Shown: positions 43,226-50,526 of the stretch, piece by piece
Layout of the letters: each line of letters opens with the position of its first letter
How positions within the stretch are numbered: the first letter of the stretch is position 1
Assembly (NCBI GenBank): GCA_016930085.1
Contig: JAFGHO010000014.1
Location: 1-64,000 of the forward strand
Length of the DNA stretch: 64,000 nt
Direction: 5' to 3'
DNA from: Spirochaetales bacterium
Lineage (GTDB): Bacteria > Spirochaetota > Spirochaetia > SZUA-6 > JAFGRV01
Notes under the pieces: model-generated
Seen by the model: only the letters and a program-made list of their open reading frames with translations
Told to the model about the DNA's origin: nothing
The model's database searches: none
Program-made: the position numbers and the translations under genes

Positions 43226-44629
43226 ATGGATTTGCTTTTAATTATCATTTTCGGTGTTTTCGGACTCAGTTTCATTATTTTCATTCATGAACTGGGCCAT
43301 TTTATTGCCGCCAAAATCAGCGGGGTCGGGGTCGAAACATTCTCGATCGGGTTCGGAAAAAAACTGGTCGGATTTACCCGCAAGGGGACAACCTACCAGC
43401 TTTCGATGATTCTTCTCGGCGGTTACTGCAAACTCAAAGGAGAAATGTTCAAGCCCGATTTTACCGAAGAAGATTTTCAACAGGCAAAAGAAGAGGAGGG
43501 GTCTTTCATGGCCGCTTCCACCCCGCGCAAGATATTTATCGTCATTGCGGGCCCCCTGGCAAATATTCTCTGCGCGATTCTTTTATTTTCGTTCATTTCC
43601 ATGGCCGGAACGGATATTCATACGACGATCCCGAAGATCGTTCTCTTTTCCGAATATCCTGCGGGAACCGAAACTCCCGTTATGGCCGCGGCCTCAGCCG
43701 GTCTCAAAACAGGGGACGTCGTCTCTGAAATCGATAACAAAAAAGTCGGCACCTATGCGGATATTCAGCGGATTGTTCTGGCCGGCGAAGGCAGGACGAT
43801 GACCTTCGAGGTCACGAGGGAGGGGAGTGATGCCGTCTTGTTTATTCCGGTTACCCCCGAAACGAATGAAGAGTCGGGGAGACCGATGATCGGTATCTGG
43901 GGGTGGTACGATCCCGTTATCGGATTCCTCCGGCACGGAGGGCCGGCGGCCGGGGCGGGACTCAAATCCGGCGACCGGATTATCAGTGTCAACGGGACAA
44001 CGATTCCTCACGGCGCTGCGCTGCGTACTCTATTGAGCGGCCGGCCGGAAACACTCGCTGTTGCGTATGAGCGGGACGGGGAGGTCTTCAATACAGCCGT
44101 CACGCCCGAATATAACGAGGCGATTCAACCGGAATCCGCATCCTTTTTTATCGCCGCCCTTGGAATCGATTTCAAGGGAGTGGTCATTCATACGCCGCCT
44201 GTCGATCCCGCAACGGCGTTCGTGCAGGGCGTGGGCAAGACGGTGTATGTTTTTTCCGTGATCGTCAAGGCGGTCGAGACGATCGCGACAAAAGGCGTCC
44301 GGAATATCACGGATCTCTTTGCGGGACCGGTCCGTATCACCGAGACAATCGGCCAGCAGGCGGTTTCGGGATTCAGTGTGGGAATCGGGGACGGAATAAA
44401 AAGCTTTTTGGAGTTTATCTGCGCCATCAGCATTTTGCTGGGGTTGATGAACCTCCTTCCCATTCCCGTTGTGGACGGCGGACAGGTGGTGCTCGCCGTT
44501 ATCATGAGGATTAAAAAGAAATTGACATCGAGATTTGTCTACCGGTACCAATATGTGGGTATTGTGATTATCGTTCTTCTCACCATACTCGCCTTTTCCA
44601 GTGACTTTTTATATTATTTTAGAGTCTGA
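43226..44629 (+). CDS. rseP: RIP-type membrane metalloprotease
   Basis: A 467-residue site-2 protease that cleaves membrane-bound anti-sigma factors or signal-peptide remnants. HELGH at residues 21-25 supplies zinc ligands; NLLPIPVVDGGQV near the C-terminus supplies the third. Two PDZ-like domains lie between (GLKTGDVVSEIDNKKV and GLKSGDRIISVNGTTI). The membrane segments match RseP. The start at 43226 avoids the frame overlapping dxr. Confidence 0.95.
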   Translation: MDLLLIIIFGVFGLSFIIFIHELGHFIAAKISGVGVETFSIGFGKKLVGFTRKGTTYQLSMILLGGYCKLKGEMFKPDFTEEDFQQAKEEEGSFMAASTPRKIFIVIAGPLANILCAILLFSFISMAGTDIHTTIPKIVLFSEYPAGTETPVMAAASAGLKTGDVVSEIDNKKVGTYADIQRIVLAGEGRTMTFEVTREGSDAVLFIPVTPETNEESGRPMIGIWGWYDPVIGFLRHGGPAAGAGLKSGDRIISVNGTTIPHGAALRTLLSGRPETLAVAYERDGEVFNTAVTPEYNEAIQPESASFFIAALGIDFKGVVIHTPPVDPATAFVQGVGKTVYVFSVIVKAVETIATKGVRNITDLFAGPVRITETIGQQAVSGFSVGIGDGIKSFLEFICAISILLGLMNLLPIPVVDGGQVVLAVIMRIKKKLTSRFVYRYQYVGIVIIVLLTILAFSSDFLYYFRV

Positions 44630-44632
44630 TCC

Positions 44633-44662
44633 TTGCACGCATTACGACAACCATTGTATAAT
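44633..44662 (+). promoter_or_regulatory. Promoter of the CpXC-propeller operon
   Basis: TTGCAC (44633-44638), 18-nt spacer, consensus TATAAT (44657-44662), about 20 nt before ATG 44683 with AAGGAG between. Confidence 0.65.
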
Positions 44663-44682
44663 CGCGACCGTAAAAGGAGAAA

Positions 44683-45306
44683 ATGATGAAAAAGACAATA
44701 ACCTGTTTTTGTGAGTCTGAGTTCGAAGCGGAGCTTCCGGATCGCGTTGACTGTAAAAAGCATCCAGAAACGGTCGATTCCATTATCGACGGCAGTTTCC
44801 TCAATATACGTTGTCCGGAGTGCGGCAAGGTACTCAAACCCGAGGTTCCGTTTCTGCTCGAACATGTCGGGGGAGATTTTTCGGTCTATTTCATTCCCGA
44901 ACTCGACAGGGTCGCCTATTTTCTGGGAAACCTCGAATATACTATCGGGGCGCCCGCGCGTGTGGTCATCGGATATCCGGAACTTGTCGAAAAACTCCTC
45001 ATTATGAAAGCGGGACTCGACGACAGGGTGATCGAGGCGATTAAATTCTATCTGCTTCAGAAGGCGACGGACACGTCGAAGGATGAAGATCGGGATATCG
45101 CCATTTCCTTCAGGGAACAAAAACCCGGGGCCCTCGTTTTTCATATCGAGGGAATGAAAGAGGATACTATCGGTGTTTCCGAGATCAAACAGGAAATGTA
45201 CGATAAAATAAAGACCGATATAGACGGCAAGGTAAAAGAAGAGCCCTTCAATACCTTTTTGGTCCCTCCCTATGTGTCATTGAACAGGGTGTATATGGAA
45301 AAATGA
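44683..45306 (+). CDS. CpXC-domain protein
   Basis: A 207-residue soluble protein. The N-terminal segment has CFCESEFEAELPDRVDC, then NIRCPECGKVLKPE, matching the CpXC domain (paired zinc-ligand cysteines, the last as CPEC). The remainder is mixed alpha-beta (VVIGYPELVEKLLIMKAGLDD). Function is unknown. AAGGAG precedes two tandem ATG codons; either may be used. The next gene overlaps it by ATGA. Confidence 0.78.
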   Translation: MMKKTITCFCESEFEAELPDRVDCKKHPETVDSIIDGSFLNIRCPECGKVLKPEVPFLLEHVGGDFSVYFIPELDRVAYFLGNLEYTIGAPARVVIGYPELVEKLLIMKAGLDDRVIEAIKFYLLQKATDTSKDEDRDIAISFREQKPGALVFHIEGMKEDTIGVSEIKQEMYDKIKTDIDGKVKEEPFNTFLVPPYVSLNRVYMEK

Positions 45307-47321
45307 AAACCCGTCACATTTTATTATTTGTCATCCTTCTCGCGTGGATCGCCGCGATCGGATATGCGCAGGAAGGAAGGACGGTCATTCAAAGCGGCCA
45401 TTTCGAGGAAATCAACTGCCTTCGATTTCATGAAAAGGCCGATCTCCTTTTTTCCGCTTCGGACGACGGCTGTATCAAGGTCTGGGATACGAACACCTCC
45501 GAAGTGCTTCAAAGTTTAAGGATTTCTTTCCGGCCTGTGGAAGAAATCGCCGTACACCCGGTGAAGCCGCATATTGCCGCACTTGAAATCACGGGTCCCG
45601 CTTCGTCCGTTATGACGGTGGCGGATTGGGAAAAAGGGGAAATTCTCTTCCGTGAGGAACTCGCCTTCATCCCCCTTTTCTTTACCTATTCTCCAAAGGG
45701 GAATTATCTTGTCTACGGCAAACCCGAATGGAACAGCCTTTCCTTTTTCGATGCGGAAACGGGTGGGCGGCGTTCTTTTTTTCAGGATGGATTCGGCATA
45801 GTTTCCTGTCTCATTATTTCGGATAATGAAAAAAATATAATGGCCTACCAGTCTTCCGGAAAAATCTCGTATTGGAAACTCAGTACACAAAAACCACTCC
45901 TCGACGAGCCGATCTCGACCCTGCCCGATCTTGCCGCAATCAGTATTTCAGGAAACAAACGCTTTATCGCCGCTTCGACGGGCAAAAAACTGGTCATCGT
46001 GGATCTTGTGACCGGCAGGGTGATCGCGCATACGGATATGGAAGGGATCACCTCGACCGGTATTTCGCGTGATGACACCGAAGTTATCTGTATCGCCAAA
46101 AAGGAAGGGACGTCGGGTCTTTACCGGTTTCGTTTCAATGGAAGCGATCTTGTACCGAAACCGATCGTATCCGGCGCCGGGATCTTCCGGAACGTCAATA
46201 CACCGGTTTACACGAAGAAGGGAATCTTCTTTTCCGGCCCGGCCGGTCGTATCTATGAACTTTCATCAGACGATACACCGAAGGTGTTCTCATCCGGCAG
46301 GCTTATCCGGATTTCCGATATCGCCTTTATCAGCGATCTTATCGCACTCAGTAACGACAAACAGATAATAACCTTTCCCCTCAACCTTCTCGATGTCAGT
46401 GAAACGACAATCGATGATGTCTCCGGCCTCGCATTGAATGTATTCGGCAATACCCTGAACACCGATGTCGGGCTTGAGTTTTTACGGACCAACAAACTGC
46501 TTTTCTGGAGCAAAGATACAATTCCCGCCGGGTTTAATGTACTCAATATCAAAACGGGAGAGATCGAAGAGGAGTGTAGCGATTTCGCTAACCCGCTTAT
46601 TCAGCTCGATTTTATCGATGATACCATCCTCACCCTCGAGAAAAACGGCCGTACGAAATTGCTGGACAAAGTTAGCTTCAAGCCGTCTTTCGACTATACG
46701 GTAAAGGGAATGAACAAAGTAATCTATGTTTCAGACAGCATTCTCATCGGGGCGCGCAGCAAGCTAAGCAGCGCGGGGAGTTCGATTATTTCGATTAATC
46801 CGAAAACCGGGGAAACGGTCCCCCTCTCCGATCCGAGTCTGCTTTGCTACGATATCGCCTATGACCCCGCATCCCGTTATCTCTATTCGTTGAGTATCGG
46901 ACATGATGAGTCGGGTTCCGTTACCATGTTCAAGGCCCATTACGGGAGGGGATATGAAAGGGAACGGATTATTTCATCTTTCGCGGGCGAAGACCTTTCC
47001 GCTTCGATCGCCCTTGTCCCGGGCAACAGACAGGTGTATACGAGTTTGGGATTCGATTCGATAAAGCGCTGGAACGAAAGGACATTGCAATCCTTTCCGC
47101 CCAGTACCAATATACCGAGAAAGCTCTATGTCGCGGGAACCTTCCTTCTTTCACTGAACAGGGACCGTTCGATCACGATCTGGGATCGGTTCAAACACAT
47201 CAAGATGTTCGATCTTTATTTTTTTGACGATTTCAAATGGATCGCGATATTCCCCGAAGGTGATTTCGTGACGTCGAAAAGCGCAGATGACTATGTCAAG
47301 CGCTTTTCTACCCGTCCGTAA
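45303..47321 (+). CDS. Secreted WD40-like beta-propeller protein
   Basis: A 672-residue protein with an N-terminal signal peptide (HILLFVILLAWIAAIGYAQ). It consists of WD40-like blades; the first is clearest (HFEEINCLRFHEKADLLFSA, then DDGCIKVWDTNT), and others end in SYWKLST, KRWNE and TIWDRF. Two propellers are likely. It probably acts outside the cytoplasm as a binding scaffold. Its 3' end overlaps the 47308 gene by 14 bp on the opposite strand. Confidence 0.8.
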   Translation: MKTRHILLFVILLAWIAAIGYAQEGRTVIQSGHFEEINCLRFHEKADLLFSASDDGCIKVWDTNTSEVLQSLRISFRPVEEIAVHPVKPHIAALEITGPASSVMTVADWEKGEILFREELAFIPLFFTYSPKGNYLVYGKPEWNSLSFFDAETGGRRSFFQDGFGIVSCLIISDNEKNIMAYQSSGKISYWKLSTQKPLLDEPISTLPDLAAISISGNKRFIAASTGKKLVIVDLVTGRVIAHTDMEGITSTGISRDDTEVICIAKKEGTSGLYRFRFNGSDLVPKPIVSGAGIFRNVNTPVYTKKGIFFSGPAGRIYELSSDDTPKVFSSGRLIRISDIAFISDLIALSNDKQIITFPLNLLDVSETTIDDVSGLALNVFGNTLNTDVGLEFLRTNKLLFWSKDTIPAGFNVLNIKTGEIEEECSDFANPLIQLDFIDDTILTLEKNGRTKLLDKVSFKPSFDYTVKGMNKVIYVSDSILIGARSKLSSAGSSIISINPKTGETVPLSDPSLLCYDIAYDPASRYLYSLSIGHDESGSVTMFKAHYGRGYERERIISSFAGEDLSASIALVPGNRQVYTSLGFDSIKRWNERTLQSFPPSTNIPRKLYVAGTFLLSLNRDRSITIWDRFKHIKMFDLYFFDDFKWIAIFPEGDFVTSKSADDYVKRFSTRP

Positions 47322-47832
47322 ATGTATTGAGGACATCCGTGTAAAGCCTGGCAAGAAGAGGGTCGCCGGCGCCCCGTAATCCCCCGTCGGCAATAACATC
47401 GGATCTGTTTGTGTAAAACCAGTGATACAAACGTTTACAGGCGTCGGGCCTGTTGCCGGATGACCTGCAGATACCGACAATCGTTTTCATTTCCGGAAGA
47501 CTGAATATCTTTCTGGCATTGTTCAGTGTTATGATAAATGACTTACCGCGGCCTGTCGATTCGATCATTACATCCTCTGCCCGGGCGGCTTTTGTTTTAC
47601 GCTTTCCCCTCACCGGTTTTTTAGTCCTTTTTTGTTCGTATTCGACGATTTCCCTGTTCAGCTTGTCAACCTGCATGTTATGGATGATGACGTTTGCCTG
47701 TTTCAGCAGAAAAATAAGGCCGTCTTCATCGATTTTTTTAAGGAGATCTTTGAGTTGTTTTTCAAGCCTGCTGCGTTGGGATTCCTTCCCGGACGTTTTC
47801 CCGGAACCGGATTTTTTTGTTGATTTTGCCAT
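47308..47832 (-). CDS. Basic protein of unknown function
   Basis: A 174-residue protein. The Lys/Ser-rich N-terminus is followed by a predicted coiled coil (SRLEKQLKDLLKKIDEDGL), a second basic patch (KRTKKPVRGKRKTKAA) and a compact C-terminal domain of about 75 residues (GKSFIITLNNARKIF, then ACKRLYHWFYTNR). No family was recognised; nucleic-acid binding is possible from the charge. GAGGAGG precedes the start. Confidence 0.68.
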   Translation of the reverse strand: MAKSTKKSGSGKTSGKESQRSRLEKQLKDLLKKIDEDGLIFLLKQANVIIHNMQVDKLNREIVEYEQKRTKKPVRGKRKTKAARAEDVMIESTGRGKSFIITLNNARKIFSLPEMKTIVGICRSSGNRPDACKRLYHWFYTNRSDVIADGGLRGAGDPLLARLYTDVLNTFTDG

Positions 47833-48070
47833 CGATTCCTCCTCATGCGGTGATTATCGCCATCGTAAAACAAACCGGATAAACGGCATTACAGACACTC
47901 ATAGAGTCCGTTCCCATAGACCCCGGTATCCGCAAGAATGAGTCATCCCGCATCTACGGGCATTAATATAGCCCACTCAAGCCGGTTTGTCACGCCGTCA
48001 TTACCGAAAATCCTTTCGTATATAGACCGATCCGCCTGCAAAAACGGATGTTTAGCGGCGGCAAATGCGT

Positions 48071-48088
48071 TTACGGGTATACCCGTAA
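48071..48088. promoter_or_regulatory. 18-bp perfect palindrome before the C39-like lipoprotein gene
   Basis: TTACGGGTATACCCGTAA is a perfect palindrome, followed by TTTTTAAAAA. It lies 27 nt before the -35 box at 48115. It could be a regulator site, or a short terminator on the plus strand (TTACGGG, TATA loop, CCCGTAA, T5). The rest of the gap 47833-48179 shows only the promoter. Confidence 0.5.
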
Positions 48089-48114
48089 TTTTTAAAAATA
48101 CGTACTTTCCACGA

Positions 48115-48142
48115 TTTACAGGTTTACGGTAACGATTACACT
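48115..48142 (+). promoter_or_regulatory. Promoter of the C39-like lipoprotein gene
   Basis: TTTACA (48115-48120), 16-nt spacer, TACACT (48137-48142). A start near 48149 leaves room for AAGGAGG and ATG 48180 but not for the Shine-Dalgarno sequence of ATG 48156. Confidence 0.5.
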
Positions 48143-48179
48143 TTCAGGAGATATTATGAATATCAAGGAGGATAATCGT

Positions 48180-49988
48180 ATGAGAAAAAACGGGAGATTA
48201 TTCCACCCGTGTATTGTAATAATGGTATTTCTGTCCATTATAGTAATCAATTGTGATCTTGAGGTAAACAGGATGCCGGAAATCGATGCGGCTGCCGATG
48301 ATCCCCTTTCCGGGGAGCTTGCGATAAGCCGCTCGGAGGGAGACTCGATCCACATCACCCAGATCGTTCATCCCGTCTACAATCCCTCAGGACCTTCCGG
48401 AAGCAACAATTGCGGGCCCGCATCACTTGCGATGTGTCTGAGGGCGGCGGGCTATTTCGCCTACAGAAGCGCGGCGACACTGACACCTGAAGAACAAATC
48501 GATCACACACGCGCCCTGTTGTATCCGGAATTAAGCGGAAGTTTCACAACGATCACCCGGGCCGGTATACCCTACACCCAATTGAACCTCGACGGTAACC
48601 TCACGGATATCGAATCGCGATGCGGCAATGCGCTGTCCTCGATCGGGGGGGATATCATCGCATTCAATACCCGGGAAATCCTGGACAAGGCGATGGATAA
48701 CGGGCTTTCCGTTATCCTCGGGGGGTATTTGACCGATTCGTGGAAAAACCAGTTTTCGCCGTACGGTCATTGGTCGGGAAGCGGCTATCACTATATCGCG
48801 GTGACGGGAAAAACCTCTTCCGGCAGCTATGTGGTCAATGATCCGCTGTACCGGCACGGGGCGGTTCTCTTGAGCTATTCCCAGCTTCTCGTTTTCGATT
48901 TACATCGGCTTTCGGGAACGGCGGTTGACTGGTTTACACCGGCGCCCTTTGCCCTCAGAAAAACAGCCAACGGCAGGGCGTATGTCTTCATGAGAAGAGA
49001 AAGCGACAGGTATATCTACCGCACGTATCAGTATTCGGCGAACGGCGGATGGAGCCCCTGGAGTGTCGTCAATACCACCCCGACTACAGGGAATCCGGTC
49101 GTTGTCGAACAGCCGTCCGGCCGCCTGCTTCTTTTTGTCAGGGGAACGGCCGGTCGGGTCCTTCTGTTCTCGGAGTCCTCATCCGGAAGCATGAACAATA
49201 TGACGGATTTGGGCGGAGAAACATATTACCCGCTTACGGCGGTCAGGAACAGGGACGGACGCGTCGAGGTCCATGCCCGCGGTATCGACGGTAATCTTTA
49301 CAGGCGGGTTCAGACCGCGGTGAATGGTGATTTCGGGGGATGGGAGAAGATAATCGGCGGGGCAAAAACGGGCTCGGGCGCGTGCATGAACAGATACGGG
49401 AGGATCGAGATTTTCGCGGGCCTCGGCGGGTATTCCGGTAATATACCGCTTGGGCGTACATATCAGGTTAGTGCCGGCGGGGGATACAGAGACGGCTGGG
49501 AGTATCTCGACGGACACCTCAAATATGAACCCGTCGTTTTCAGGGCACCCGATTCGCTTCTTTTTACCGCAGTCCGGAGCGTCGAGGAGAATATCCTCTA
49601 TTATAAAACAGAGGAGAATAACTGGAGTTCATGGGCCAAAGTCGGAACAAACATGCTTGAAGTTGCCGGCCGGCCGGCGGGTGAAGGGATGTATTTTCGT
49701 GACTCAGGCGGAACCTGGTATCTGGATCTCACTATTTTTGTCCGCGCCAAATCGAATGTCATCAACTGGACGAGTTACCGGAAACGGAACGGTTATTCCT
49801 CCTGGTCTTCCTGGAATTCGAATATCGAAGGGATTGCGACATCGGATCCCGCCGTTGCGAGGTACAGCGACGGACGCCTCTTTGTCGTCGTTCGCGGTAC
49901 CACCCGGTACCTCTATATCAGATTGCAGAGCGGCTCTTTTCAGTCGTGGGATTCCTGGCAGGTGCTTGGAAATGATCTCCGGTTTTAA
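48180..49988 (+). CDS. Lipoprotein with C39-like cysteine peptidase and lectin-like propeller
   Basis: A 602-residue exported protein. The signal sequence ends in VINC, a loose lipobox. Residues about 60-240 form a C39-like papain-fold peptidase: SGSNNCGPASLAMCL holds the catalytic Cys, GYHYIAVTG the His and YVVNDPLYR the third residue. Residues about 250-602 are repeats of roughly 45-50 residues with W-S-x-W and R-x-G-R-x-x-x-F-x-R motifs, like PLL-type lectin beta-propellers. It probably cleaves peptides or peptidoglycan at the surface while binding glycans. ATG 48156 also has a Shine-Dalgarno sequence but would lengthen the signal n-region. Confidence 0.8.
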   Translation: MRKNGRLFHPCIVIMVFLSIIVINCDLEVNRMPEIDAAADDPLSGELAISRSEGDSIHITQIVHPVYNPSGPSGSNNCGPASLAMCLRAAGYFAYRSAATLTPEEQIDHTRALLYPELSGSFTTITRAGIPYTQLNLDGNLTDIESRCGNALSSIGGDIIAFNTREILDKAMDNGLSVILGGYLTDSWKNQFSPYGHWSGSGYHYIAVTGKTSSGSYVVNDPLYRHGAVLLSYSQLLVFDLHRLSGTAVDWFTPAPFALRKTANGRAYVFMRRESDRYIYRTYQYSANGGWSPWSVVNTTPTTGNPVVVEQPSGRLLLFVRGTAGRVLLFSESSSGSMNNMTDLGGETYYPLTAVRNRDGRVEVHARGIDGNLYRRVQTAVNGDFGGWEKIIGGAKTGSGACMNRYGRIEIFAGLGGYSGNIPLGRTYQVSAGGGYRDGWEYLDGHLKYEPVVFRAPDSLLFTAVRSVEENILYYKTEENNWSSWAKVGTNMLEVAGRPAGEGMYFRDSGGTWYLDLTIFVRAKSNVINWTSYRKRNGYSSWSSWNSNIEGIATSDPAVARYSDGRLFVVVRGTTRYLYIRLQSGSFQSWDSWQVLGNDLRF

Positions 49989-50010
49989 CCCGGTTTTTTC
50001 ACCCATTGAT

Positions 50011-50075
50011 ATCGGGGCCGGCAGGCGGCCCCGATGAACGTTCGGGGGAGGGCGGTATTTGTCCTCCCCCTTTAT
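50011..50075 (+). terminator. Tandem terminator hairpins after the C39-like gene
   Basis: The first hairpin is a 10-bp stem, ATCGGGGCCG (50011-50020) with CGGCCCCGAT (50026-50035). The second pairs GGGGGAGG (50044-50051) with CCTCCCCC (50063-50070), followed by TTTAT. The second is the better terminator. The rest of the gap 50076-50267 shows nothing clear. Confidence 0.65.
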
Positions 50076-50267
50076 CTGCATGAACAAAGAGGAGATGGGG
50101 AACGGGCATCGTATATCCCCGCTTTTCCCTGAGCGTCATTATGTGGAGGGAAATGCCGAATTCTCCTTGATTAAATGGTAATTCGAATATACAATAAATG
50201 TAAGAGGCTCAATGGACTCAATTAATAATGGACGGGCCGGGCTCTATTTGAAGATGAGGAGTTTTTG

Positions 50268-50459
50268 ATGCCACAAAAAGTTTCATCATTTGATGAATTA
50301 TCCGCCTTTATCATCTCTTTCGGAGTCGAAGAAACAGAAGCAATACATATCGCAGAGGAGTTTATGGATAAAAACAATATCGAATTTGATGCGGACGGCA
50401 ATTTCAGCGCCCTGAATGTCGAGTTTTCCAAAGAAAAAAAAGCGGTAACGACATGTTGA
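50268..50459 (+). CDS. Small acidic protein
   Basis: A 63-residue acidic protein, mostly helical (SFDELSAFIISFGVEETEAIHI, split here as SFDELSAFIISF and GVEETEAIHIAEEFMDK). No signal peptide, metal motif or recognisable family. GAGGAG lies 6 nt before ATG 50268, which supports real translation. It precedes the helicase gene by 67 nt on the same strand. Confidence 0.55.
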   Translation: MPQKVSSFDELSAFIISFGVEETEAIHIAEEFMDKNNIEFDADGNFSALNVEFSKEKKAVTTC

Positions 50460-50526
50460 TCTGTGATACACATGATATTTCCGTAACTACTGACGATCAT
50501 TACCTTGCGAACTAATAATAAAAAGC

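Noticed and set aside
47938-48132. 64-residue plus-strand frame before the C39-like gene
   Set aside because: No ribosome site, and it spans the palindrome and promoter region.
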